A stretch of 64,000 nt of DNA, taken from positions 57,495-121,494 of the forward strand of contig NZ_JAOTIS010000009.1 of assembly GCF_025628935.1 (NCBI RefSeq), given 5' to 3'. Below the pieces are notes generated by a model, which made no database searches, was not told where the DNA came from, and was given only the letters and a program-made list of their open reading frames with translations. The position numbers were made by a program, and so were the translations under genes. This document shows positions 8,830 to 17,737 of this stretch, piece after piece. Position 1 is the stretch's first letter. Each line of letters starts with the position of its first letter. Source of the stretch: Macrococcus capreoli (GTDB taxonomy: Bacteria; Bacillota; Bacilli; Staphylococcales; Staphylococcaceae).

Positions 8830-10602
8830 ATGTATTATTCAAATGGAAATTATGAAGCATTCGCAAGACCAAGAAAGCCAGAGGGTGTTGATCAAAAATC
8901 AGCCTATCTAGTAGGTTCTGGACTAGCTTCATTAGCTGCTGCTTGTTTCTTAGTTCGTGACGGCCAAATGAAAGGTGAAAACATTCATATCTTAGAAGAA
9001 TTATCTTTGCCAGGTGGTAGCTTAGATGGTATTCACAAACCGAATGAAGGTTTTATTTTAAGAGGTGGTCGTGAAATGGAAGATCATTTCGAATGTTTAT
9101 GGGATTTATTCAGATCAATACCTTCACTTGAAACGGAAAATGCATCCGTTTTAGATGAATTCTACTGGCTAAATAAAGATGATCCAAATTTCTCACGTTG
9201 CCGAATTATTCATAAACAAGGTGAGAGAGTGCCGACAGATGGCAAGTTTACTTTAACGGATAAAGCCAATAAAGAAATCATAAAGCTCTGTTTAATGCAG
9301 GAAGATGATTTAGATGATGTAACCATTCAGGATGTCTTTTCAGAAGACTTCTTAAACTCAAACTTCTGGATGTACTGGAAAACGATGTTTGCATTTGAAC
9401 CTTGGCATTCTGCAATGGAAATGCGACGCTACCTACTTCGCTTTGTTCATCATATTGGTGGTCTTGCAGACTTTTCAGCATTAAAGTTTACAAAGTATAA
9501 TCAGTACGAATCACTTGTAATGCCAATGGTGAAATATTTAGAAAATCATGACGTAAAATTTGAATATGAAGTACAGGTCAATAATATAGTGGTCGATGCA
9601 TCAAATGATAAAAAAGTAGCGAAAGCAATAGAAATCATTAGAAGCGGTAATAATGAAGTTATTCAACTTACTGAAAATGATTTAATATTCGTTACGAATG
9701 GTAGTATTACTGAAAGTTCTACGAAAGGTGATAATCATACACCAGCCCCTATTCCTGAAGACATCGGTGGAGCATGGAAACTATGGCGCAATTTAGCAGC
9801 ACAAGATCAGTCATTTGGTAAGCCGGAGAAGTTTTATGAAAATATACCGAAAAAATCTTGGTTTATTTCAGCAACAACGACTACATTAGATGATAAAATC
9901 CCACCGTATATCGAGCGACTATGTAAACGTGATCCGTTCTCAGGAAAAACAGTAACTGGCGGAATAATCACAGTTACAGATTCAAATTGGCAATTAAGTT
10001 TTACGCTAAACCGTCAACCTCAATTTAAAACGCAACCGAAAGATCAACTCGTTGTATGGATATATGCATTATATTCTGATGTGCCAGGTGATTTCATTAA
10101 GAAACCAATCGTAGAATGTACTGGATCTGAAATTGCGCAGGAGTGGTTGTATCATATTGGTGTGCCAGTAGAGCAAATTGAGGAACTAGCAAATCATTCA
10201 GCAAATACAATTCCGACAAATATGCCATTTATCACTTCTTACTTTATGCCAAGATCAAAAGGCGATCGTCCGCTAGTCGTACCAAAAGGTTCTAAAAACT
10301 TAGCGTTTATAGGTAATTTTGCTGAGACTGAGCGTGATACTGTATTTACAACTGAATATTCTGTACGTACAGCAATGGAAGCGGTATATCAGTTATTACA
10401 CGTTGACCGTGGTGTGCCGGAAGTTTTTGCATCAAGTTATGATATTCGTGTGTTACTGGATGCAATGTATTATTTATCAGACAAACAAAAATTAACAGAC
10501 AAAAAATTACCACTTCATAAAAAAATAGTTGGTAAAAAAGCATTGGATAAAATTGAAGGCACATTTATCGAGGAATTATTAAAACAAAGTAATTTAATAT
10601 AA
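8830..10602 (+). CDS. ohyA: Oleate hydratase (FAD-dependent, 67-kDa myosin-cross-reactive antigen family)
   Basis: A 590-residue enzyme, the normal family length. The N-terminal FAD site is [21 protein letters not shown], followed by [13 protein letters not shown] and [16 protein letters not shown], all hallmarks of the family. It adds water to the cis-9 double bond of unsaturated fatty acids such as oleate to give 10-hydroxy acids, protecting the cell from host or environmental fatty acids. ATG at 8830 is preferred to GTG at 8821, because AAGGAG at 8815-8820 stands 9 bases before the ATG. It is divergent from a TetR regulator and closed by a terminator. Confidence 0.95.
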   Translation: MYYSNGNYEAFARPRKPEGVDQKSAYLVGSGLASLAAACFLVRDGQMKGENIHILEELSLPGGSLDGIHKPNEGFILRGGREMEDHFECLWDLFRSIPSLETENASVLDEFYWLNKDDPNFSRCRIIHKQGERVPTDGKFTLTDKANKEIIKLCLMQEDDLDDVTIQDVFSEDFLNSNFWMYWKTMFAFEPWHSAMEMRRYLLRFVHHIGGLADFSALKFTKYNQYESLVMPMVKYLENHDVKFEYEVQVNNIVVDASNDKKVAKAIEIIRSGNNEVIQLTENDLIFVTNGSITESSTKGDNHTPAPIPEDIGGAWKLWRNLAAQDQSFGKPEKFYENIPKKSWFISATTTTLDDKIPPYIERLCKRDPFSGKTVTGGIITVTDSNWQLSFTLNRQPQFKTQPKDQLVVWIYALYSDVPGDFIKKPIVECTGSEIAQEWLYHIGVPVEQIEELANHSANTIPTNMPFITSYFMPRSKGDRPLVVPKGSKNLAFIGNFAETERDTVFTTEYSVRTAMEAVYQLLHVDRGVPEVFASSYDIRVLLDAMYYLSDKQKLTDKKLPLHKKIVGKKALDKIEGTFIEELLKQSNLI

Positions 10603-10623
10603 AGAAAAAATAAAACTATATTT

Positions 10624-10660
10624 AGGTGTCATACACATTTTGTGTATGGCATCTTTTTTT
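10624..10660 (+). terminator. Terminator after oleate hydratase
   Basis: AGGTGTCATACACA pairs with TGTGTATGGCATCT across a three-base loop and ends in a run of seven or more T. Confidence 0.88.
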
Positions 10661-10722
10661 TATATTGATGATAGAATTTAAACAACAGTTACGAATATAT
10701 AAGTAGTACTGGAGGGAGAGAC

Positions 10723-11250
10723 ATGAACGCGTGTGACTCAAAAATAATTCAATTGATTCAATCACGGGACGAACAAGGGATTCAGCTACTTTTAGAGCAC
10801 TATGGTGGATTGATAAAGGCGGTGTGTAAGAAAAATTTATATCATCTAGATAGTCATCTGGATGAATGCATGAACGATTGTTTGTTTGGGATTTGGAATA
10901 ATATCGATAAGTATGATGCGGGTAAAAATAGTTTTAAAAACTGGATTTGTGTTATCGCGAAATATCAATCGATAGACATGTTGCGTAAATATCAGAAAGA
11001 TATTGAGACAACCGTCTTAGATAAAAATGTTGTGTATTTGGATCAAGGATTAAAACTGCATGAACAAGTATGGTTTGATTTAATTAAAGATTTATCTGAA
11101 ATCGATCAACAGATGCTAACGATGATTTATCTGGAAGGATATAAGCCGGAGGAAGTTGCAAATATATTAGGTCACAAAACAAGTAATATTTATAATCGTA
11201 TGTCCCGTGCTAAAGAAAAAATGAGACTTTCTAAGGAGGAATCGCAATGA
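10723..11250 (+). CDS. ECF-type RNA polymerase sigma factor
   Basis: A 175-residue sigma-70 family protein with only regions 2 and 4. Region 2 includes DECMNDCLFGIWNNIDKYD and FKNWICVIAKYQSIDMLRK. Region 4 includes MIYLEGYKPEEVANIL and the recognition helix TSNIYNRMSRAKEKMR. GGAGGGAGAG is an exceptionally strong ribosome site. Its stop overlaps the ATG of the DUF4179 gene that follows, the normal sigma/anti-sigma arrangement. The signal is unknown; cell-envelope stress is the usual theme for this group. Confidence 0.9.
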   Translation: MNACDSKIIQLIQSRDEQGIQLLLEHYGGLIKAVCKKNLYHLDSHLDECMNDCLFGIWNNIDKYDAGKNSFKNWICVIAKYQSIDMLRKYQKDIETTVLDKNVVYLDQGLKLHEQVWFDLIKDLSEIDQQMLTMIYLEGYKPEEVANILGHKTSNIYNRMSRAKEKMRLSKEESQ

Positions 11251-12266
11251 CAGATATCTATGAAAAATTAAATGAAATTCAATTTGATGACCCCATTGAA
11301 GAAGTAACAATAACTAAAATAGAAAAAGAAAAATATCTTAATCAATTTAAAAAGTCATTCAACAAAAAGAAATCACCAAAGATTAAGAAAAGAACAATTC
11401 AAATTGTAGCAGCGGCAATGTTGTTAATGGGTGGTTTACCATTTATGAATCACGATATTCAAGCCAATACCGTTAAAATGATTGAAAATATTACATACTC
11501 ATTTAAAGATATTATTACGCCACAAGCTAGTAAATACGCTACACATATCAATGAGACGGTAAGTGTCGATAAATTAGATGCCAAGCTTACAGACGTGTTT
11601 ATTAATGATAAGTTTCTGACATACAACTTACTGATTGATACGAAAGAAAAAGATACGCTGCATCTAGCAGATATTATTTCAGTAAAGATCAATGGCAGAG
11701 AAATGATGGAAGGCTTATCAGGTAGCAGTGAGTATTTGAAAGATAAAAAAGTATATAGTGATATCGGGCTAGTGCATCTGAGAGAAGTGCCGCCGAAAGG
11801 AATTTTAGATGTTGAAATGACGTTTGGTAGTTTTGAAGGAAATGGTGAAACATTCGGCTTCAAATTTAAAGTAGATACAACTGAATTGAGCAAATCAGTA
11901 AAAACAAAATCAATTAATAAAGCTATTTTAGTTGGAAAAGAACATGTGAAAATTGAAGCAATCGCACTAAATCCGTTATCTGGTGAAATTAAAATTGAAG
12001 CAGAAAATGAGCATAACTATGATATCAATTTATATGATGAGCACGGTAAAAAGTATTTCTTTAATACGATAAAATCAAACAGAGCAGCAGAGAAATCTAG
12101 CTCAATTCTAGTATTTAATCAAGATGTTGGTTCTACCGGTAAAATTGATGATCTATTTAAAGCGAAAGCACTCGATGTTGAAATTATCGATACAGGCAAA
12201 GACCATAATGGACAAGTAAAAATAGAAAATAAAACAGATAAAAAAGCATTACATGTTGAATTCTAA
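11247..12266 (+). CDS. DUF4179 membrane protein, probable anti-sigma factor
   Basis: A 339-residue protein with a cytoplasmic N-terminus of about 50 residues rich in lysine (KKKSPKIKKR), one membrane segment (IQIVAAAMLLMGGLPFM) and a large extracytoplasmic domain. The stretch after the membrane (KYATHINETVSVDKLDAKLTDV) fits DUF4179. The start ATG overlaps the sigma-factor stop. It would hold the sigma factor at the membrane until a signal reaches the outer domain. The anti-sigma role rests on gene order and topology, and no zinc-binding anti-sigma motif is visible. Confidence 0.82.
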   Translation: MTDIYEKLNEIQFDDPIEEVTITKIEKEKYLNQFKKSFNKKKSPKIKKRTIQIVAAAMLLMGGLPFMNHDIQANTVKMIENITYSFKDIITPQASKYATHINETVSVDKLDAKLTDVFINDKFLTYNLLIDTKEKDTLHLADIISVKINGREMMEGLSGSSEYLKDKKVYSDIGLVHLREVPPKGILDVEMTFGSFEGNGETFGFKFKVDTTELSKSVKTKSINKAILVGKEHVKIEAIALNPLSGEIKIEAENEHNYDINLYDEHGKKYFFNTIKSNRAAEKSSSILVFNQDVGSTGKIDDLFKAKALDVEIIDTGKDHNGQVKIENKTDKKALHVEF

Positions 12267-12271
12267 AGTGA

Positions 12272-12297
12272 AGCACCTCGGATTGAGGTGTTTTTTG
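12272..12297 (+). terminator. Terminator after the sigma/anti-sigma operon
   Basis: CACCTC and GAGGTG flank a short loop and are followed by TTTTTTGTTTTG. Confidence 0.8.
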
Positions 12298-12312
12298 TTT
12301 TGTGAAATTGAG

Positions 12313-12420
12313 TGGCACGATAATTTTGAATATCGTGCCAAACTGAATAAAATGGCACGATATAGAGCAAAATCGTGCCAAATCTGCTCGTTTGGCACGG
12401 TTTAAACCAAAACCGTGCCA
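12313..12420. repeat. Three-copy array of 40-bp palindromic units (different stem)
   Basis: Palindromes of exactly 28 bases start at 12313, 12353 and 12393, with 12-base spacers between them. They read TGGCACGATA...TATCGTGCCA, TGGCACGAT...ATCGTGCCA and TGGCACGGTTT...AAACCGTGCCA. The arms differ between copies but always remain complementary. The outer core TG(G/T)CACG...CGTG(C/A)CA and the 28+12 geometry match the array at 7909. It lies between two co-directional operons, upstream of the response regulator gene. Confidence 0.95.
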
Positions 12421-12485
12421 GAAATATTTCTTATCTTTCCATCATTTATGTCATAATAATAAAAAACAACTGTGGTGGTGAAACG

Positions 12486-13160
12486 ATGAAAGTATTAATC
12501 GTAGAGGATGACTTAGTTATCGGAAAAATGCTTGCCGAAGAACTGAAAAAGTGGCAGCTGGAGCCGATTATAATAGAGGATTTCAATCATGTGATGGATA
12601 CCTTCAACACGAATAGACCGGAACTCGTGTTACTCGATATTAATTTACCGGCATTTAATGGATATCACTGGTGTCAGGAAATTCGTAAAGTTTCTACTGT
12701 GCCCATCATCTTCATTAGTTCACGTAACGATAGTATGGATCAAGTGATGGCGATGCAGATGGGGGCAGATGATTTTATTGAAAAGCCGTTTAATATGACG
12801 GTCACGATTACTAAAATCCAGGCGCTCTTGCGCAGGACATATGATTTCACCACTCAAGTTAATAATTTAACTGTTGGTAATTGTGAACTCCTTCCTGAGG
12901 CAGCGAAACTAAAATATAACGGTCATACTATTGATCTTACACATACAGAATTACAAATTATGCATAGCTTATTTCAGAACAAAGGTAAGTTTGTCAGTAG
13001 AAATACATTAATCGAAAAATGCTGGGAATCGGAGCATTTCATTGATGATAATACGCTTGCAGTTAATATGACACGTTTACGTAAGAAGATACAAAAGCTT
13101 GGCCTTACAGATTTCATTGAAACGAAGAAAAACGTCGGATATCGCGTAGGTGACTTATGA
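12486..13160 (+). CDS. BceR/BraR-like response regulator
   Basis: A 224-residue OmpR-type regulator. The receiver domain carries EDD near the N-terminus, the phosphorylated Asp51 in LVLLDINLP and the lysine in FIEKPFN. The winged-helix output domain is near the C-terminus (FVSRNTLIEKCWES, TRLRKKI, VGYRVGDL). NGYHWCQEIRK resembles staphylococcal BraR/NsaR. The start is ATG at 12486, because GGTGGTG stands just before it; longer frames run through the palindrome array. Its stop overlaps the kinase start. It most likely activates the ABC genes at 14151-16872. Confidence 0.88.
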   Translation: MKVLIVEDDLVIGKMLAEELKKWQLEPIIIEDFNHVMDTFNTNRPELVLLDINLPAFNGYHWCQEIRKVSTVPIIFISSRNDSMDQVMAMQMGADDFIEKPFNMTVTITKIQALLRRTYDFTTQVNNLTVGNCELLPEAAKLKYNGHTIDLTHTELQIMHSLFQNKGKFVSRNTLIEKCWESEHFIDDNTLAVNMTRLRKKIQKLGLTDFIETKKNVGYRVGDL

Positions 13161-14038
13161 ATTTCTTAAGAACAATCCAACGTGAAATTGTTATCGCTAT
13201 ACTCATTTGTACTTTATTTTTCTTTATGTTATTCATGTATAATGTGCCGGTTCAAGCGTATGCAATCGGAATATCGATTGTAATATTTATAATGCTTATT
13301 TACTGGGCTGTACGATTCACAAGTTATAAACAGGAGCAATCGCTACAGGAACAGAATGAAAGTTTAAAGATAGAGAATCAACGGCTACGTAATGACTTTA
13401 TTCATTATCAAAGCGAAGTAGAATCGTATTTCTTAATGTGGGTACATCAGATGAAGACGCCAATTACAGCATCTAAGTTACTACTTGAGGAACCTGATGC
13501 GCATGCCATTTCAAACGTACGTAATGAAATTCTTCAGATCGATAACTACACAAATCTTGCGCTGAACTATTTAAAGCTTATGAACCAGAAGACGGATATG
13601 GTATTTATGGAAGTTGGTATTGATGAATTATTACGCCCACTGATTAAGCGCTATGCGATTCAGTTTATTCATCATCACACAAGATTACATTATGACAAAA
13701 GCGAAGCAATCATCTTAACAGACGCTAAATGGGCGTCCATTATGATAGAGCAAATATTAAACAATGCGTTAAAATATGCACGTGGTAAAGATGTGTGGAT
13801 TTCGTTTGATGAATCGTCCAAAATATTATCAATCCGAGATAATGGTGTCGGAATCAATGCCAGTGATTTACCGAAAATATTTGATAAAGGTTTCTCTGGC
13901 TATAACGGTAGACTAAGTGAGAAATCAAGTGGTATTGGTTTATATATTGTGAGCACAATCTCGAGGCGTTTAGGTCATAAAGTTAATGCCACATCAACTT
14001 TAAACGAAGGATCAACTTTTACCATTCAATTTAAATAA
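13157..14038 (+). CDS. BceS/BraS-like intramembrane-sensing histidine kinase
   Basis: A 293-residue kinase with two N-terminal membrane helices joined by a very short outer loop (about residues 12-52), the mark of intramembrane-sensing kinases. The phosphorylated histidine is H97 in MWVHQMKTPITA. The ATP-binding domain shows ILNNALKYA (N box), IRDNGVGI (G1) and KSSGIGLYIV (G2). Such kinases have no sensor domain of their own and detect antibiotics through the partner BceAB-type transporter, here the next operon. A hairpin separates it from that operon. Confidence 0.88.
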   Translation: MNFLRTIQREIVIAILICTLFFFMLFMYNVPVQAYAIGISIVIFIMLIYWAVRFTSYKQEQSLQEQNESLKIENQRLRNDFIHYQSEVESYFLMWVHQMKTPITASKLLLEEPDAHAISNVRNEILQIDNYTNLALNYLKLMNQKTDMVFMEVGIDELLRPLIKRYAIQFIHHHTRLHYDKSEAIILTDAKWASIMIEQILNNALKYARGKDVWISFDESSKILSIRDNGVGINASDLPKIFDKGFSGYNGRLSEKSSGIGLYIVSTISRRLGHKVNATSTLNEGSTFTIQFK

Positions 14039-14064
14039 CTCCAATCTTTCATTTTTGTAAGATT

Positions 14065-14106
14065 AACGGCTGTCTTTGTAAGAATAAATAAAGGCAGCCG
14101 TTTCTT
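14065..14106 (+). terminator. Hairpin between the two-component and transporter genes
   Basis: AACGGCTG and CAGCCGTT enclose about 22 bases and are followed by TTCTT. It suggests that the transporter genes have their own promoter, as expected if the response regulator drives them. Confidence 0.55.
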
Positions 14107-14150
14107 ATAGCGCGTAAGATAAAGGTAACAACAAATAAGGAGTGAATGAC

Positions 14151-14900
14151 ATGCTACTCAATATAAAAAACGTGAAAAAGGTATTCGGTAGAGGTGCGAA
14201 CCAAACGGTTGCATTAAAAGATATGAATTTTTCGATTAATGAAGGTGAGTTTGTCGCGATTATGGGTGAGTCAGGTTCAGGTAAATCAACATTACTGAAT
14301 ATTATCGCAACATTCGATACACCAACTGAAGGGTCAGTGATTATCGATGGACAAGATTTAAGTATGTTAAAGAATAAACAAGTGGCAAAGTTTCGTCGTG
14401 ACACTTTAGGATTTGTGTTCCAGGATTTTAATGTATTACACACGATGAGTAATGAAGATAACATCTTAATGCCTTTAGTGCTTGCTAATATGAAACCTAA
14501 AGCAATGCAGGAACGCCTATCACGCTTAGCACCAAAATTAGGGATTACGGATCATTTGAAAAAGTTCCCGAATCAAATTTCAGGTGGGCAACAGCAACGT
14601 GTCGCGATTGCGAGAGCACTCATTTCAAATCCAAGTCTACTACTTGCAGATGAACCAACAGGTGCATTAGATTCTAAGACATCAACAGATATTATGCATT
14701 TATTCCAGGATATAAATAGAGATAACCAAACGATTCTCATGGTAACGCACTCAGCCATTGATGCCTCATATGCAAGTCGCGTCGTATTCATTAAGGATGG
14801 TATTTTATATCATGAAATATACCGAGGAGATGAATCGCAAAACGCATTCCAAAAACGTATCTCAGATAGTCTTTCAATGCTCGCGGAAAGAGGTGAGTAG
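14151..14900 (+). CDS. BceA-type ABC transporter ATP-binding protein
   Basis: A 249-residue ABC ATPase of the MacB/BceA group. Walker A is GESGSGKST, the Q-loop region VFQDFNVLHTMS, the signature ISGGQQQRVAIARAL, Walker B LLLADEPTGALD and the switch histidine VTHS. ATG at 14151 is chosen, with AAGGAG 8 bases upstream; a GTG at 14142 overlaps the ribosome site. It is followed at once by the large permease. Together they form the detoxification and sensing transporter for cell-wall-active peptides such as bacitracin or nisin. The exact drug is unknown. Confidence 0.92.
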   Translation: MLLNIKNVKKVFGRGANQTVALKDMNFSINEGEFVAIMGESGSGKSTLLNIIATFDTPTEGSVIIDGQDLSMLKNKQVAKFRRDTLGFVFQDFNVLHTMSNEDNILMPLVLANMKPKAMQERLSRLAPKLGITDHLKKFPNQISGGQQQRVAIARALISNPSLLLADEPTGALDSKTSTDIMHLFQDINRDNQTILMVTHSAIDASYASRVVFIKDGILYHEIYRGDESQNAFQKRISDSLSMLAERGE

Positions 14901-14901
14901 A

Positions 14902-16872
14902 GTGGGGAAGTTACTGTTTAAGATTGTGTTGAAAAACTTTGCAGCTTTGAGAAAAATATTTATTCCATTTATTTTAGCAACAAGTGTAATGCTTGGTTTA
15001 CAGTATATTGTGCTCTCTATGATTGATAATGATTATATTCAGAAACGACATGAAGATCTTCCTCAAATCTTAATGTATGCCAATATATTGATAGGTATTC
15101 TTACGATAGTCTTTATAATATATGCCAATCGATTTGTAATGAAACAAAGGAAACAGGAGTTTGCATTGCATATGGTTCTTGGCCTAGAGAAAAAACACTT
15201 AAGATTTATATTATTATTAGAATCTGTTATTCAAACGATTGTAGTTAGTATATTAAGTATTCTGGGAGGATATCTTTTTGGTAATCTTTTGTTTCTTATG
15301 ATGAATCGACTTGTTCAATCAAAAGGAATGTCTTTGATGGATTATCCTTTTGATTATAATGCAGCATATACGACTATTATCTTACTTGTCATCATCATGT
15401 TCCTATTATTTATTTTAAATAACATTATAATCACTATGCAAAGTCCGGTACAACTTATGCGTTCAAAATTTGCTGGGGAGAAAAAAACACCAAACTGGTT
15501 ACTTTCAATATTATTTCTCATCGGTGGAGTTGCTTTAACTTATGGTTATTATTTAGCTTTAAATGTCAAAGGGATATTAGATTCACTGCAAACAATATTT
15601 TTAGCCATTTTACTCGTCTTGATAGGAACTTATTGCCTATTCATGTCACTTACAATCATTGTATTGAAATTGTTAAAAAATAATAAGAAAATTTACTATC
15701 GACCGAGTCAATTCTTTTCGATTTCAGGATTATTATCTCGCATGAAAGCAAATGCAGTAAGTCTTGCAAGTATCACAATGTTGATGACTTTTTTGATTGT
15801 AACACTGGGTATGTCACTTACAGCATATCGTGGTATCGAAGCACAGGTTGCTGGAAGCATGAAACAGCAGTATGAAATAAATATATTTGAGACTCAGAAA
15901 AAACAGTTAAGCAATATAAAACGAGATATTAAAAATATCGTTGACGTAGATAAATTTAGATATAGTGAAAATATTATGTTTCCTGTAATTAAAGAAGAAA
16001 ATAAATTGTTGCCATTGTTAAAGATGACAGGCTCTGAACTAAGAGGAAAAGAAATGACCTATGTAGTGATGACTACCGCAGAGAGTCATAATGAAGCTAA
16101 TGATACGGCCGTAAAATTAAATGATGGTGAAGTCATCGTGAGTACAAATACGCCGAGACTCAATCAGCAGGATAGTTTGAAAGTTATGGATGAAAATATA
16201 AAAGTTCATAGAGTAAAAGAGAATTATTTAGGAAATCAGCTGGCAATAGATGCAATGTATATCGTTGTAAAAGATGAAGCACAGCTAGATAAATATCGTA
16301 ATTATTTTAAATCTTTAAATAGTTCAACAAGAGAAATGGAAAAGCCTACTGTATCAGGTATAATTGCGTTCAATGTTATAAATCATGAAAAAGAATTTAA
16401 AAAAGTAATATCGAAAATCGAGAAAAAGTATGATATTCAGATTAATTCTAAAGACGATGTTCAGAAAATGGTATATGACTTAAATGGAGGCCTCATATTC
16501 ATCGGAATTGTAGTATCTATTACACTATTGACTGGTGTATTTTTAATTTTATACTATAAACAACTATCTGAAGGACATGAGGATCGAAGGAATTATGAAA
16601 TTATGCAAAAAGTAGGTTTAACGCAACAATTAATTAAGAAAACGATAAATAAACAAATTATCTGGATATTCGGATTACCGCTATTAATTACTATTATTCA
16701 CACATTATTTGCTTCGAATATAATATTTAATTTGTTAGGGATTTTAGGTATACGTGATAAGGCGATGTTTTTAACAAGTTACGGTATCGTCATTCTTGCG
16801 ATTATGTTGGTATACGGCATTATGTATCTGATTACATCGAGAACATATTATAAGATTATTAATGAAAAATAA
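14902..16872 (+). CDS. BceB-type ABC transporter permease
   Basis: A large permease of 656 residues, with about ten membrane helices and a long extracellular domain of roughly 200 residues between helices 7 and 8 (from about SLTAYRGIEAQ to VYDLNGG). That is the diagnostic BceB/VraG/BraE layout. GTG at 14902 is preferred, with AGAGGTGA as ribosome site two bases after the ATPase stop; GTG at 14893 is possible. The extracellular domain binds the antimicrobial peptide and passes the signal to the kinase at 13157. The operon ends in a strong terminator. Confidence 0.88.
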   Translation: MGKLLFKIVLKNFAALRKIFIPFILATSVMLGLQYIVLSMIDNDYIQKRHEDLPQILMYANILIGILTIVFIIYANRFVMKQRKQEFALHMVLGLEKKHLRFILLLESVIQTIVVSILSILGGYLFGNLLFLMMNRLVQSKGMSLMDYPFDYNAAYTTIILLVIIMFLLFILNNIIITMQSPVQLMRSKFAGEKKTPNWLLSILFLIGGVALTYGYYLALNVKGILDSLQTIFLAILLVLIGTYCLFMSLTIIVLKLLKNNKKIYYRPSQFFSISGLLSRMKANAVSLASITMLMTFLIVTLGMSLTAYRGIEAQVAGSMKQQYEINIFETQKKQLSNIKRDIKNIVDVDKFRYSENIMFPVIKEENKLLPLLKMTGSELRGKEMTYVVMTTAESHNEANDTAVKLNDGEVIVSTNTPRLNQQDSLKVMDENIKVHRVKENYLGNQLAIDAMYIVVKDEAQLDKYRNYFKSLNSSTREMEKPTVSGIIAFNVINHEKEFKKVISKIEKKYDIQINSKDDVQKMVYDLNGGLIFIGIVVSITLLTGVFLILYYKQLSEGHEDRRNYEIMQKVGLTQQLIKKTINKQIIWIFGLPLLITIIHTLFASNIIFNLLGILGIRDKAMFLTSYGIVILAIMLVYGIMYLITSRTYYKIINEK

Positions 16873-16878
16873 AAAAAT

Positions 16879-16912
16879 GGCCCGGTTCTATAATAGAACC
16901 GGGTCGTTTTTA
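16879..16912 (+). terminator. Terminator after the BceAB-type genes
   Basis: CCCGGTTCTA and TAGAACCGGG form a perfect 10-bp stem with a three-base loop, followed by a T-rich stretch. Confidence 0.88.
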
Positions 16913-16930
16913 TGTTTCATGTCTTACTTT

Positions 16931-17470
16931 CTATTCAAACGTCTTCACAAACGCCTCTATACTTTCTGCTTTTTCCCACGCATCGACGTTAATAGGATCG
17001 ATATGAATAATCGGTCCGCCTTCAGTCGTGATGTATTCGCCGTCTTCCGTTCCTAAACCATCAACGAATACTGTCTTACCGTGTAATGTGTAGTAATCCT
17101 TTAATTCATCTTTCATCTTGTTACGTACAGCGATGTATTCTTCAACATCACTATTCTCGTACATGTAACCTTCGATCAAAGTATAACCTGGAACAATTCC
17201 TTCATGGTCTTTAATTGTTGCAACGTATGACCAGTCAATAACGATAACGTGATCACCAGAGAATGAGTGACGTGTAATCGGTACGATACTACCGCGCCAT
17301 TCGATTTCTGCGTAATCCGGAATATTCTTATATTCCATCGTATATTCTTCCTCAGATTCATACGCTGTAATGAATGGCACTTGTGCTAACCATTCTTTAA
17401 TCTCTTCAACTGTACTGAACATTCCTACTGTATGATGTTTTTTACCATCAATAAACTCTAGTTGATACAT
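16931..17470 (-). CDS. Conserved hypothetical acidic protein
   Basis: A 179-residue soluble acidic protein that I do not recognise. It has no signal peptide or membrane segment. The start MYQLEFIDGKKHHTVGMFST looks like an N-terminal beta-hairpin; the middle carries GDHVIVIDWSYVATI, and the end is rich in Asp and Glu (VFVDGLGTEDGEYITTEGG). AGGGGAG precedes the ATG at the right distance. It is monocistronic and convergent with the transporter operon. The coding frame is well supported by length and codon use; the function is unknown. Confidence 0.7.
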   Translation of the reverse strand: MYQLEFIDGKKHHTVGMFSTVEEIKEWLAQVPFITAYESEEEYTMEYKNIPDYAEIEWRGSIVPITRHSFSGDHVIVIDWSYVATIKDHEGIVPGYTLIEGYMYENSDVEEYIAVRNKMKDELKDYYTLHGKTVFVDGLGTEDGEYITTEGGPIIHIDPINVDAWEKAESIEAFVKTFE

Positions 17471-17661
17471 ATGAATCTCCCCTTACAAAAGTTTTCTTAA
17501 AGCTAAACTTTAAGTTACTTCGATTATAATAAAGCGTTTTCTAATTTACTATATGCAAGGCACATGTTTTCAAAGTTTTTTGTGAAATGTTCACAATCCC
17601 TTCATATTTACCATTGTTTTTCTGGCAATTTCATATTTAATGATTGTCATCTTATATTTAA

Positions 17662-17672
17662 TGTGACATACT
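17662..17672 (+). promoter_or_regulatory. Candidate CcpN-type site upstream of ppdK
   Basis: TGTGACATACT fits the Bacillus CcpN operator consensus as I remember it (TRTGHYATAYW). It lies 66 bases before the ppdK start. CcpN represses gluconeogenic genes on glucose. The regulator gene is not in the window, so this is inference. Confidence 0.4.
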
Positions 17673-17737
17673 AATTGACATATTAGTATAACCTAATGGA
17701 TAATTGGTATAACACATTAAAAAATATGAGGTGACGA

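Noticed and set aside
12375..12485. N-terminal extension of the BceR-like regulator
   Set aside because: It lies in the palindrome array; the ribosome site and family length both indicate the start at 12486.
14758..14901. N-terminal extension of the BceB-like permease
   Set aside because: It overlaps the ATPase gene in another frame; GTG at 14902 gives the right length and start.
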